A stretch of DNA of 64,000 nt from Mycteria americana (Eukaryota; Chordata; Aves; Ciconiiformes; Ciconiidae). The DNA lies in the NCBI RefSeq assembly GCF_035582795.1, contig NW_027445653.1:62001-126000 (forward strand), in the 5' to 3' direction. Position numbers and translations under genes: made by a program. The notes below the pieces were generated by a model. That model made no database searches, was not told the DNA's origin, and saw nothing but the letters and a program-made list of their open reading frames with translations. This document shows, in pieces, positions 10,514 to 22,059 of this stretch (within the stretch, counting starts at the first letter, position 1; each line of letters begins with the position of its first letter).

Positions 10514-11506
10514 CCGTAATGAATACAATACAACCCACCAGCCCAGGACTCAGACGGGTATTGAGGGTGAGCAAAAGGGAGAGGGATGAGAGGATGTCAA
10601 GGGTGCAGAAAGGATAATGCGTGCTTGGCCAGCTTAAAGCCAGCACCTACAGGGACACCGCTGCCATGGCCTCCCCAGAAGGACACAGTCCCTTCCACTT
10701 CCCACCCACCACCAAGCTCTCTTGTGTTCCCACCAGAAATTTGTAAGGCATTTTTCAGGTCTGTGTCGAACAGAAAACACCTAGGTAAGTCTGGGTGCTA
10801 TCAGGAATCACCCCAGTAGTCACTCTAGGTTGCCAGCACATCAACATTCAGGGATGGAGCACCAGCCACATCCGTTGCCTTTGGGCATTCACAAAATCCA
10901 AGCCGGCTGGTGAAGCCATTACTCACAGGATTCGTTCCCCATTTCGGCCATCGCTCCTCTCAGGAACACAGGGGAAAGCTCTGGATGACAAAGGATGGCA
11001 GGAGGGGCTGCAGAAAAAGAAGACCAGTGCAAGAAGGTCCCTGTCACTTAATTGCAAAGAAATAATTCTAGCTCCATGAAATGAGTACTCAAAATGAAAG
11101 GCACACAGCAGCATCCGCCATCAAAACTCTTTCAGTGGTAGTTTTACCTGCTGCAGAGCTGCAGGCTGATGACCTTACCGTCACTGTCACAAGGCCCCAG
11201 TTCACAGCACTTACAAACGCCCTTTTAAAAGACTCCCTATCAGCTTCTCCTAAGAGGACCTGCTGCTTACCTGTTGATATAGTAACTCTACTTGTAGCCT
11301 GTGTCTATCTCGTCTATACCTACAGCTCTGAAGGGATAGACCAGTCTCTACTTATAGCCTGTAGCTACCTCCCCTGGGATCTGTCCAGAAAGCCAAATCA
11401 TCATTACCTTTAATGGACAATGGAACTGGGGGCAAGCAGGGAGAAAGAAAAGGTGGAAAAAAGGAACAGTGTAGGCACACAATTAAAGAAGAAAGGAACT
11501 GAGAAG
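10514..11506. other. Left-arm-specific replacement segment, no gene recognised
   Basis: This ~1-kb stretch lies where the right arm carries the CArG repeat, RIMBP3-like copy 2 and F-box exon 2. It contains no match to them that I can see. Content is mixed, with short ORFs and no clear transposon termini. It marks a deletion/replacement between the two arms. Confidence 0.5.
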
Positions 11507-12114
11507 AAAGGAACCTCCCCTGCTTTCAGGGCAAGTCCCAAGCCCCACCACCCCCCACTACTCAACCCACCATCTCAGGGAGGAGACGCTGCATGGCAGC
11601 AACGTCCTCCCCCTCCTCACCACCCTGCAGGCTGCTGCCAGGTCACTTGGGCTGCGGGGAGGGGACATGGGTGAGGTGATGGTGGGCAGCCCCATGGCAA
11701 GCATCAGCCCCCACCCATCGTCATACACCCCACCGCCATCCCGCTGCCCTCACCATCACATCCTCATCACCGCCAGTTGGATGCCAGCAGCGATGGTGGC
11801 AAGAAGCCCTGTGGCCCATGGCTGCCATCTAGTGGCACAGCCATGGGATACTGACTCTGTGCGAGCCGGCAGCTCCCATGCAGATGGGGGGTTCAGGAAC
11901 ACGGGGGGAGCTGGGGCGGGGGGGGACGGGAGAGAGCGGAGAGAGGGGAGAGGGGTGGAAGGGGGCAAGAGGGTCCCCGGGCCTGGGCCGGGGGCTGCTC
12001 AGCCTCGGAGCAGGCCCCACGTGTGCCATGTTGAAGCTCAGCCTGGCTGCCGGCAGAGCCCACCGCCTTCTCCCATCGGTCTTTGCCAGCATAGGTCGGG
12101 AGGGCTGTCAGTCT
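11507..12114 (+). repeat. Left-arm inner block (partner 22,270-22,875, inverted)
   Basis: Homology with the right arm resumes at about 11,507 (TGCTTTCAGGGCAAG) and continues toward the spacer with scattered substitutions and small indels, including shared segments around GGTGAGGTGATGG and CCATGTTGAAGC. ORFs on both strands are GC-rich shadows. The block embeds the F-box exon 1 remnant at 11,571-11,594. Confidence 0.8.
11571..11594 (-). pseudogene. F-box gene exon 1 remnant, exon 2 lost
   Basis: On the minus strand ATGCAGCGTCTCCTCCCTGAG plus ATG is followed by the same GTGGGTTGAG donor as the right-arm F-box gene (exon 1 at 22,772-22,804). It would encode MQRLLPEM. The first of the two in-frame ATGs of the right copy is altered here. 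The intron is cut by the arm breakpoint at about 11,507 before exon 2, so this copy cannot make the F-box. Confidence 0.6.
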
Positions 12115-12410
12115 CCTCCCCTGGGGTGATGCTGCCTCTGATTGGCCCCAGGTGGTCAGGCAGCTGTGCTGCTGTGCCTGCCCTGCACCTGAGGTGATGG
12201 CCTCTGATTGGCCGCCTGGGCTGTCACTGTGCCCTGGTTTGGAGCCCACCCTCCCCTGAGGTGATACTTTCTCTCTCATTGGCTGCCTCAGGGGGTCACT
12301 CCCCTGCCCCACCACTGTCCGCCCTTCCCTGAGGTGTTGGTTCCTCTGATTGGCTGTCTGATTACAGTCAATCACATGCCTTGCCCTGCCTCCTCAAAGG
12401 TGATTGGCTG
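12115..12410 (+). promoter_or_regulatory. ~70-bp repeats carrying inverted CCAAT boxes (left arm)
   Basis: Five ATTGG pentamers (inverted CCAAT) occur at 12141, 12207, 12278, 12349 and 12403. Four sit in a shared context of CCTGAGGTGAT then CTCTGATTGGC, so a ~66-71-bp unit has been tandemly repeated. CCAAT boxes in this form are NF-Y type sites. The right arm holds the inverse set at 22,078-22,260. The array lies between the MROH-like gene's 3' end and the arm, so its target gene, if any, is unclear. Confidence 0.7.
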
Positions 12411-12479
12411 GCCTGGTCCTACTGACTCCCCATAGGCTTCTGGGTGGACGTTGCCAGGCGACCAGCTCCGCCTTTAGGG

Positions 12480-12893
12480 TTCAGACCCTCCAATGAAACG
12501 CTGGGCCCTAAGGAAAGGCTCTGGGTCATAAAAGAGAGGCTGGGACCCCAAAAATGATGATTTTGGCCCCAAAACAGGGGCTTTGGGCACTGAAAGGATG
12601 GGCTAGGATTTTGATGCCGGGACTAATGCCGACTCGCCTGCTTGGCAGAGCACGGGTGCCTTTTCGTGCCCTGAGGTGTTTCCGGAGGGGCAGGTTGGGC
12701 TAAAGCTTCTCTCCTCCTCCCCTCCGGTGCTGTGGTCTAGGGGGGCAGCTGGGCCTGTGGTGCAAGGACACCCTGGGTCTGGCTGTGCTGTCCTGCAGAC
12801 AGCGGCAGAGGCCGGGAATGACGCTGTCTGCTCAGCACGCGCAGGGTCGTCCCCATGGGAAGGACACCACGCGACGGGGCTTTTTGTTTCAGC
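12480..12893. other. Spacer edge, no gene recognised
   Basis: A few imperfect ~30-bp phrases of the type GGGACCCCAAAAATGA occur around 12,505-12,600; a similar cluster is at about 20,645-20,720 beyond the MROH-like gene and LTR. Otherwise this is the downstream flank of the minus-strand gene. Confidence 0.4.
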
Positions 12894-12899
12894 TTTATT
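12894..12899 (-). terminator. Polyadenylation signal of the MROH-like gene
   Basis: AATAAA on the minus strand, about 70 bp downstream of the gene's stop codon (12,966-12,968). A run of A on the plus strand (T on the minus strand) lies between the stop and the signal. Confidence 0.6.
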
Positions 12900-12965
12900 T
12901 AAAAAAAAAAAAAAATCATTCGAATACGGCCCTTTTCCAGGGGTCCAATTTCACTTCCCCAAGGC

Positions 12966-15900
12966 TCAGCCGAGCCAGCAGCACAGCCACCGCAGGCTCC
13001 ATCTTGATGTTAGGTCCCGAGATGTCAGGACGTAGATGGCCTGAGCTGCCAGGAAGCTGATGGAGAGTTCGGGGTCTTTCCCCAAGGGCAGGATGGCTGC
13101 AACAGAAGGAAGCAAAGCAGCCGTGAACCCCCACTGCCTGCAGAGACCCCCGGGAGTCCCCTCCAGACCATGCCAGCCCCACCCATCTCTGTCCCTGGCC
13201 AGGAGGAGCAGGGGAGACAAACAGACCAGCTGGAAGCTGCTGCTCAGGAATGCCCCGTGTACCCCTGACATGTTCCCCGGCCCCTGAAGCCTTTTCCTGG
13301 AGCAGGGCCAGGCACGGCAGCACCCTGCCCAGCCTCTGTCCCCTGCCCCACCAGCCCCAGCCAGCACAGCACTGCCCCTACTCACCGCTGCAGATATCCC
13401 ACAGCTTCTCCCTCCTTAGGTTCTTCAGGTGCCGTGCAGCCAGCCCTAGGCACAGAGCTCCCGTCAGACCTCCTGCTCCCCAGCATGGTCCCAGCAGCAC
13501 GGCCCCTGGGCCTGCCAGCGCGGCCGCACACCCTCCTCCCCCTCAGTGGGGCTGACCCCAAGGAAGGACAGTACCCGAGGGCCATGGGACTGAGCAAGGC
13601 TCCCAGAGAGCCCACCTGCGGGGTGGGCCCTCCTCGGGGCAGCCGGGGCTCCGGCAGCCACAGGGCTGCCCCTTGCTGCCAGTGCGGCGGCGGGGAATGG
13701 GGCCAGGCTGCCAGAAGAGGGACCCCAGGGGCTGTGGCTCACCGATGAACCTGATGGCCGCCTCTCGCAAGCTGGCCTGAGCGTCCCTCAGGTACGGCAG
13801 GCTCTGACACACATATTCTTCCACCCTGCTCCGGTCGCGCAGTACCTGGAGAGAGCACAAGGGCACAGGGCTGGTAGAAGCCCTCCCCAGCCACCCAGAC
13901 CAGTCCCTCCTACCAGTGCCCTCCTTCCCTCCCATCCCGGAGCCCTGTGGGGCTGAGGTTCAGAGAGAGCCGCAGGCACAGGGGCCTGGCTGTGCCAAGA
14001 CCCCTCTGTCCCACTGCCAGGGCTCACATGTGCCAGGACCTTGTTTAGCACCCTGGGGGCAGGGAGGGGAGAGGGGCCTGGAGAAGAGCCCTTGGGGGCT
14101 CCGTGCTTGAGGGCAGGGAAGGAGGATGCAGCTCCAGGCTCTGGGCTGCGGGCTGGAGCAGGGCAGGCCAGGCACAGCCGCACAGCCCTCCCCACGGGTA
14201 CGTGGGGCAGCCCTGGTCCAGCCCGGCCCTGGGGCCTGGGGGTTGTCCTCACCAAGCACTCTCCAATCAGGTCTGTCTGACTCGTCTTGGCCAGGGAGCT
14301 GAGCTTCCTCCATCGCAGGAACTCTGCACAGGCGAGCAGGGTGTCCCCAGAGGCCTGCAGAGAAGCAGAGGTTGGGAGATGGCACCACAGCCCAGGGAAG
14401 GAGACCTGGCATCCTCCTCCTCTCGGCCAGGCTCCGAGCCGTTCCCAGCCCTTTATGGGAAGAGGCAGCGGGGCACAGACTCTGAACTGGGCCAGCTCCT
14501 TCACCCCCAGGCTCTGGGTGGGCAGAGCCGTGATCCCGGGATGCGAGGCCAGTCCAGCGCCGGCTGCATCTCCCTTCCCACCATTCTCCAGGGGGGAATG
14601 GAGCAGGGGGGAAGGAGGAAGGCAGTGGTGGGACCAGGGCAGGGAAGGAGGGGAGCAGTGGGACCCTGACGTGACACACATTCCCAGACTCTGACGTCCA
14701 GCAGCCCTCGCCCCTTATGCCCAGGCCACCCCCGTGGTGTCAGCACGCCCCTCCCCGCGACACCGGTCGCTCATCATTGCACCTTGGCCACGCTCTTGAT
14801 CTGGTCGTTCATACGGATGAACAGTGGGAGCAGGACCCTCTGCACGGTCTTCTTCATCTTTTTCTTGCTTCTCTCCCGCACAGTCTTCATCACATCTTTG
14901 AAGAGGCTGATGGAGACCTCCCGCACCTGGCTGGACTCCTGGTAGGGAGGAGGACAGGGAGACTTCAGCAACAGCCACTCCCTGCCCACAGTGAGCAAGG
15001 GCGTTAGCGTGGCTGATGGGAGGGGAGATGCTCTGGGGTTGCATCCTGAACACAGGGGCTGTGGGCCAGATCTGCAGCTGCGGCTGAACGGCCCCAGAGC
15101 CCTGAAAGGCCATGGGAGAGGAGTGAGGAGGGGAGCCCTGCCCAAGTGCTGCCCACAGGGCTGGGTCTTGCAGAGTGCCCATCTCTAGGGCTCAGGCTCC
15201 CACGGCAGCCTTACATCATCAAAGAGGGGCAGGAGCTTCTCCGCCAGCTGCAGAGCAATGAGGCTGGCCTCCTCCCTCTTCATGTGAGCCATCATGTTCC
15301 TGAGGAATACCAGGGCCTTCATCTTGACATCAGTGTTGGCATGCTGCAGGGTCTCCATGATGTCTGGCAGCAGGACCGCCATTTTTCTTGCCTGTATGAA
15401 ACACACAGTTTCCTTATTGTGAAGCGGTGAAAGACCACCCTGGCTTTAAAAATGCACTGGTCGCTGAGCACCAGCCTCCCGTCCGGCTTCCCAGCAGGTG
15501 GCACAGGAGTCACTGCAGCAGCCTCCTGGCAGGCAGTGGCCACTGATGGGGATGCGGGGAGAGCACAGGGAAGGGAAGGGAGTGCAGGAGAGCAGTGTCC
15601 CCTGCTCAGCAACCCCCTTTTCCAACCGGCCTGAAGGGGCAGATGGATTGGTAACCCTCGGTGCCTGGAGGGCTCCCCAGGCACCCACCAGGCCTCTCCA
15701 TAGCAGGGAGGGTGACTGGAGCCATCACCCCGCATCCTGACTCCCAGCCAAGGCCAAGCCACCACATTACCCACTGCCCAGGCCCCGGCTGCCAACATGG
15801 ACCCATTTGACTACACCCTGCTCACCGTCTCAGGTGTCTTTGAAAGCGTGATGAGGCCCCTGAGCACCAGCGAGAGCATCACCAGGCTTGGACGCCTCAG

Positions 15901-18122
15901 GAACCTCTGGGCTTTGTACAGGGCAGCAAACTCCTCTGTTTCAACGTCAGTGCAGAGCACCAGCTAAAACAAAGACAGCAGTGAGAGACCAGCAGAGCCC
16001 GCGGGGCTCCCTCCACCACGCTGGCACAAAGGAGACATGACATGCGGACGGTGGCAAGTAGACGCTGACCCTAAGGGGCTGTGTCCGTATGTGCTGGAGG
16101 AGGTGGCCGTTTGGAGGCAGACAGAAGGGGAGGGGGCCGTGCCTGTTTCCCTGGGGAGGCAGGCACAGCCCTGAAGGTCACTGAGGCATGGTCACTCACA
16201 GCCAAGGGATAGATGCAGGCGTCCTCCGCAGCACAGCTGAACACCTGGCGCAGCCGCTGGTCCTGGAGCACGCTGAGCAGCTCCATCAAGACACTCCACA
16301 AAGCCCAAGGCACAGAGATCATCACCTCCCACATGGCCAGGGCAGCGCTGCAGACCCAGAGCGCTTGGTCAGCAGGGCTGCCTCGGCCACTGCACCGTAC
16401 CGGGGCCAGCCTCTCCGGACCCAGGAGGTGCTGCAGCCCTGACCCTGCCCACTCCCCTCACTTGGGGTGCCTGGAGCACTGCCCACGCAGGCAGGAGGGG
16501 GCTGAGGTGGTGTTCCCCATGGGGCAGAAAGGAGCATGGTGGGCCCTGCTCCTCAGGGATGTCCCACAGTTTTCCATGTATCTGGCAGCCAGAGAGTCTC
16601 TGGGCTCCTCTCCCCACAGGGAACAAGCCCTCAAGGCTGTCGGGGCCAGTACCTGTCACATGTTGGAGAGATCTTCAACAGGTTCCTGACTGCTTCCCTG
16701 GGGCACCGCTTGGTCAGCAGGAGAAGGAGTGCGACCAGGCTGTGCCGGGCTGGCTCCGTGTGGATGCGCTCCATATTTACGTGGATGGACCTCATGATCT
16801 TTGGCACCTGGAGGGGACACGGGTGAGGAGGGTGCTGCCACTGGAGTGCAGCCATTGCCCAAGCTGCCACTGAAACTGCTGCCCTTCCCATCCCTCTCTG
16901 CTGCCCTGAAATGGCTTCAGGTGCCCCGGAGAGCGGGGTTAAGGAAGGAGGGAAGAACAAGGCCTGACAGGGCTCCCGGGCAGGGCAATCCAGCCACAGG
17001 GCACTTACATCCGTCAGCCAGGAGGGAGGGTCTCTCATGGCCATCTCCAGGACGTTGCTGCCCATCTGCCTGTCATAGATGTCATCTGCTGTCAAGGCCT
17101 GAATGGCCACCAGGAGAACGTCTGTCATCTGAGAAGGCTGGAGGTATTCTCCAAACACCTAGGGGAGGAAGGAAGGGAGGAAAGAAGACATGTCACGCTG
17201 AGCACCCTGATAGTGCTGCTTGGCTGAGCAGCGCGAGCAGCTCTGGCAAGAGATGCCCGGCAGTGCTGTCAGCAGTGCACAGAGGAAAGCTGGAAGGAGG
17301 GGTTGCAGTCTCTGCAGGGCAAAGGATGAGAGCAGAGGGTCCCCAGGGTGAGGGAGGAGGGTTGGGGTCATGGGTACCATATGTTGGCTCTACAGAGAGA
17401 ACCAGGGCTTGCTGGTGGCCAGGAGGGCTGGAGCTGCTGCTGGGACACTGGAGTGCCACCCTCAGCATAGTCCCTGCTCAGGGACAGCAGGAACCCTCTC
17501 ACCAGGAACAGTGAGGCCATGCCAGTGAGGCCAACCCCACTGATTCTGGGTCCCTTTGCTCACACAAGCCTCCTGCCGATGCCATGGTCAAGAGTCCCAG
17601 CAAGGGGGGAGCTCATTACCGTGGTTGTGTCGCTGCTGTCGCACGAAGAAAGCAACCAGGTGCTCTCAGAATCCCATCCCAGTTGCAGCTCTGGATGCTC
17701 TGGAGTCTCCTCTGGCAGGGTGTCACCTACATGGAGGGGAAACACAGAAGCGTTGGTAGGACACAGCATCTGTGCCAACAAGCTTCCCAAGTGGTGAAAA
17801 GAGCTTTAAGCTCGGCATGGCTGAGGAGGGAGGCTGCGCTGGGGCTGGCTCCCAGCCCCGAGCAGCCCTGGCATTCAAGCACCACCGTGACCCCTGCCCG
17901 TGGCACCCCTGCTGCCAGCATGCCGACGAAACGGGATCCCGGCGTTGAGCCGGTTGCGCTCCCTGGCCCCAACCCTGCCCAGCCCGAGGGGGCCCCTCAC
18001 TCACCATTCTGCAGTGGCTGGACCGTGGACACCTCGTAGGGCTCCAGCAGAGAGATGCTCTCCTGGGGAGCCCCCACCTCCTCCCAGGCTACCCTGGGGT
18101 GGCTGGGGGGTCTCTCTGCCAT
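12966..18122 (-). CDS. Maestro HEAT-like repeat (MROH-family) protein, 12 exons
   Basis: Twelve exons with phase-compatible GT/AG junctions give 1,545 nt (514 aa plus stop): 18005-18122, 17620-17726, 17009-17158, 16653-16807, 16200-16347, 15826-15963, 15215-15391, 14783-14938, 14253-14354, 13743-13845, 13386-13445, 12966-13096. The ATG at 18122 has a good context (AAG ATG G). The product is helical-repeat sequence with MROH hallmarks: LLSVLQDQRLRQVFS (exon 5), LALQLAEKLLPLF-type motif ALQLAEKLLPLFDD (exon 7), QVREVSISLFKDVM and NDQIKSVAK (exon 8), and EEYVCQSLPYLRDAQASLRE (exon 10). MROH proteins are HEAT-repeat scaffolds of poorly known function, multicopy in birds. No stop or frameshift is needed. 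Exon 8's donor (GTGCAA) is weak; read-through there would end after two codons. It is shorter than the long MROH proteins, so it may be a short avian member. Confidence 0.85.
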
Positions 18123-18311
18123 CTTGTGAGTTGTAGGAAAGTGTGTGGGGGAAGGGGGGGGGGGCAGCTTAAGGGAAACGCCTCGGCACCGTGGGGCTGC
18201 CAGAGGCAGCAGGGCAAGACGTGGGCTGTGCTAGGACTCTCCTCGCCAGCTCCGCGCTCCTGCCCTGTCCCGTCGCTGTCTTGTCAGACACTGCAGGGCT
18301 GCAGCCACGCT

Positions 18312-18323
18312 GGCTATATATGG
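18312..18323 (-). promoter_or_regulatory. TATA/CArG-like box upstream of the MROH-like gene
   Basis: The minus strand reads CCATATATAGCC about 190 bp upstream of the start codon, a plausible TATA box. The core CTATATATGG on the plus strand is one base from the CArG consensus, echoing the boxes before the two RIMBP3-like copies. No further promoter element is certain. Confidence 0.4.
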
Positions 18324-18329
18324 TGCCAT

Positions 18330-19452
18330 GGGGTGTCACAGAGGGGTGTCACAAAGGGCCCCACTGTGACCCGCCGCCCGGGCTGGGAGGGGCAAGGCCG
18401 TCCACTGCAGGGGGTAGGGAGCCAGCTCACCATTGGCCCATGGGTCCTCTTGGGGTGCCCCCAGGCCCCCATCTGCCCTTATGTCCCCTCAGGACCTTCC
18501 TGTACCCTCTGGCTCGGCCCAGGGCCCTGTGTTCACATGCCCCAGCATGGCCCCAGGACCTCCCTGGGAGACCCCTGCTTCTCCCCCTCCATGTAGCGCT
18601 CTCTTCACATCTCTACAGTTTCTGGCATCTCACCGTTATGTCCTTTCCCCCACTCTGAAAATCTCTTTCAGTTCCAGAAAGCAAAAGATGTTTACGCCTG
18701 CTCCTCTCCTCTGATCATTCTTTGGGGATACAATTGTGCATGGGACTCTTACAGTGGGTATTGCTTAGCAGATGCTGTCAGAATAGGAAACCCAAAAGAA
18801 ATATTCTCTCTTTTCTGCACTGCCTTAACATCCTTAATCAATGCCCTCACCTACAGCCCAAGAGACAGAGAACTGGAGGAGTCATTCAGAAAAGTCTTCT
18901 CTAAACACAGGGATCTCACTGGGATCCCAACCAAGCCCGCCTGATTTGAACAGCTTCTAAGCTGCTCCTTGGTTGTGCATTCAGACATTTCTCGAGATTT
19001 CTAAGGTGGGCAGTGGAGAGGATAGGCATTTTTTGATGGTGTCTGCCATCTCATTGCTTATGGAAGCTCTCATTCCTTTTTGGCTTCATCAGCCCTGGCT
19101 CAAGGTGCAACTCACCCCTTTAGAAAGTGAGAAACTGTTGGAGATGGCAAACCATGAAAGGAGAAAACTGGTTGGCCTGGGGTGAAACTGGTGAGACCGT
19201 AACGGGAAACCGTACCAGACAAAAGATCGGAACGTAGAGTATCAGGACAAAAGGGGAAAGGAGGGACAGAAGGTGCAGCTGAAAATGAGCCAGGTACAAC
19301 TGGGGGGCCCAGTCCAGCAGTCCTGTACCTGCTCCGTGCAGCCTGCAGCAGGACAAGAAACCTGTTGCCCTGCCTGTACCGCCTGTGTGTCACTGGCTGC
19401 TGTAGTCAGGCAGACCTGCAGTGCTCCCCAACATCAGCGAAGGGGCACCTGG
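18330..19452. other. Intergenic sequence upstream of the MROH-like gene
   Basis: There is no domain-bearing ORF, RNA gene or clear repeat family here. CT-rich sequence fills 18,400-18,660, and 19,100-19,440 is unassigned sequence leading into the LTR. Confidence 0.4.
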
Positions 19453-20048
19453 TGTGCTGGTTCTGGCTGGGATAGAGTTCGTTTTCTTCACAGTAGCTAG
19501 CATGGGGCTGTGTTTTGGATTTGTGCTGGAAACAGTGTTGATAACACAGGGATGTTTTCGTTCTTGCTGAGCAGTGCTTGCACAGCGTCAAGGCCTTTTC
19601 TGCTTCTCACACCGCCTCACCAGCAAGTAGGCTGGGGGTGTAGAAGAAGTTGGGAGGGGACACAGCTGGGACAGCTGACCCCAACTGACCAAAGGGATAT
19701 CCCATACCATAGCATGTCACGCTTAGCAATAAAAGCTGGGGAAAGAAGAAAGAAAAGGGGGGATGTTTGGAGTGATGGCATTTGCCTTCCAAGGTAATCA
19801 TTATGCGTGATGAAGCCCTGCTTTCCTGGGGATGGCTGCACACCTGCCTGCCCACGGGAAGTAGTGAATGAATTCCTTGTTTTGTTTTGCTTGCGTGCAC
19901 AGCTTTTGCTTTACCCATTAAACTGCCTTTAGCTCAACCCACGAGTTTTCTCACTTTTACCCTGCTGATTCTCTCCCCCATCTCACTGAGGGGCAGTGAG
20001 TGAATGGCTGTGTGGGGCTTAGTTGCTGGCTGGGGTTCAACCACGACA
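19453..20048 (+). mobile_element. Solo LTR, family A copy 1
   Basis: This 596-bp element begins TGTGCTGG and ends CACGACA, flanked by the direct repeat CCTGG at 19448-19452 and 20049-20053, so both borders are supported. Internal signals include a TATA/poly(A)-like AATAAAAG near 19,726 and ATTAAA near the 3' side, before the conserved CCACGAGTTTTCTCAC segment. Related copies lie at 31,959 (+), 43,880 (-) and 55,191 (-). It shares the GAATTCATTCACTGCTTCCC-type segment with the 55-kb copy. The LTR is solo: no retroviral genes adjoin it. Confidence 0.9.
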
Positions 20049-20053
20049 CCTGG

Positions 20054-21249
20054 AGAGGACAGAGGAGGGATCAAACCTCACCAACCAAGGGTTTTGTTGG
20101 TCTGCAATAACTCTGATTCTCCAATGATTCAGACATTAATACTGGAGCAGAAAAGGATGGTCCCACTCATTTGCGCTTTCTCTTATCTTGTAGCTATTAA
20201 AAATGCCCGAGAGATAGTAAATGTGTTCATTAGAAGAAACAGGTCACATGACTATTTCCTTGTTTCACATCTCTCTGTTTTCAAAACCACTTCAAACCAC
20301 ACTGAGGCTGTAAAGGGAAGGTCTGGACTGTCCTGTTTGTGCTGACTGGCTAAGATTCCCCCTGTGTCCAGAGCAGATGGGAACGGGCTGTGTCTCCCAG
20401 AGCGGTGCTTGTGCCAAGCCCCTGCCCCCCTTTTACTTGCCGAGTAAAAGGCAATCCATTTCAGGGCCATCAATGCACTTTGCATTTACAGAACGCAGGG
20501 AGCAGCCCTGCTTGTGGCTGGCAGACGGACAGGAGCTTGTTCACACACAGCAACTCAATCAGTTGCCACTGCCGGAGAGACCCACGGGTCACAAAGTGCC
20601 CCACCATTGTAAGGGGATCGCTTTTAAGGGAAGCCCAGCCTGACTAAAAATGAGTCTTTTGGGCATAAAAATGAGGCTTTGGACCCTACAAGGAGGGGGT
20701 TGGACCCTAAAAAGAGGGGTAACAACCTAATCCTGACAGGAGTAACCACCCTTCCTGCTGCTGCCAAAAGGAGGAGAAAGTCCCTCGCCCATCTCATGCC
20801 CCACCTTACACAAGCAAAAGCCCATGGACCGCAAGGAGGGCTCCGAGCCCAAGTCAGCCGCATGCGCGCAGCTCCCTAAGGATATATATTTCACAGCTTC
20901 CTCAGCTGGAAGCCTCCACAGCGCAGGTCATCTGTCAGCAATTTGAGGGGAAGAGAGGCCTCCAAGGAGCGGGGAGAAGAGGCCAGGCTTTTGTTCGAGC
21001 AGAAGACACTCCTGAGAAGAGCGATTCCTGCTCTCCGGTCCTGGCCCTTGCATTAACCTCACTATATTGCTCTGCAGATTTCTGGCTGCAGATGGACCAC
21101 AGTGCGACTCCTCCTGCAGCCTTTTGATCTTCCAGCCAAAAGCTTGAGCAGCGCTTGGCCATCCCCATGGCATGCTGGGAGCTGCAGTCTGTCGCCCCAC
21201 AGCTTCTCTCCCTGGAATCGTCACCCTCTGGGAGTACTAAGATGACAGC
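20054..21249. other. Spacer sequence, no gene recognised
   Basis: Between the LTR and the direct repeat I see only short ORFs. A cluster of ~30-bp phrases (GGACCCTAAAAAGAGGGG-like) lies at 20,645-20,720, similar to 12,505-12,600. A TATA-like GGATATATATTTC occurs at 20,880 without a convincing coding exon beside it. Confidence 0.35.
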
Positions 21250-21655
21250 TCCTCATTACATGTCCTGAGTGCAGCTTCCACCAACTGTATCCTGCTACAC
21301 ACCAACACCAACAGCACTGTCCTCTCCCCTGCCCATCTCCACGCTCGGCAGGAGCTGTTCACACAGCCCTGGCAGCCGGCCGTGCTGCCTGAAAATTCCT
21401 GCTGTGCTGCTCAAAGCCATGAAAACTGTCACGCTACGGCTGTACCCACATCACTGTTCCCCGTGCTGCGTGACACTGCCCATTTCTGTGTATACCCACC
21501 TGCCCACAGCCAGCTGTTGCCTTCTGTAGCATTTTGGAAAAGCACCCTTTTTTTTCTGAATACCTGCTGTGACCTCACTACAGGACGGGCCCAGAGTCCA
21601 TGGCTGGTAAAGTCCATAGTGATGCAGAATTGTGTAGGGATGAAAAATACCCAGT
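21250..21655 (+). repeat. Direct-repeat copy shared with 433-602
   Basis: This holds ACATGTCCTGAGTGCAG, the 'cagagtccatgg...taaagtccata' segment and 'tgtgtagggatgaaaaatac' in the same order as 433-602, with about 240 bp extra in the middle. It sits just outside the right inverted arm. Confidence 0.6.
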
Positions 21656-22059
21656 AACAACAATTTCTGCTCTGAACTGGGGCTTAGTCCCTGTGCAAGT
21701 ACAGCACCGATCCAGATACGAAACTGAGGGTGTCAGTTAATCCCAGGTGCCACACACACTGTACCTTCTTCCATCGCCTCCTCTCGATGAACGGTTTTCC
21801 AGCCTCTTCCAACTCATCCTAGCTCAGATACCCGCTCTCTGGCTCAGGGCTGACTGGGGGCTGGCGACCCTCGGGGCAGCAGCAGGAACCGCTCTGACCC
21901 TGGCTATGGGGTTGTCCCTGGGGCTGAGCACTTGGGCCCAGGACTGGTGAACTGGGCCATGGCGGGGCCTGTGGGCAGTGAGGTCTCCAGGGCTCCCCCC
22001 GGCCCATCCACGCTGGGAGATACATAGTCCAGGACCTGCAACTGCCCTGAACCCCAACA

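Noticed and set aside
11667-12197. 176-codon ORF in the left-arm inner block
   Set aside because: GC-rich frame without a domain, not preserved in the inverted partner.
13788-14681. 297-codon minus-strand ORF over MROH introns
   Set aside because: It includes two true exons (9 and 10 regions) but mostly reads intron; splice sites define the gene better.
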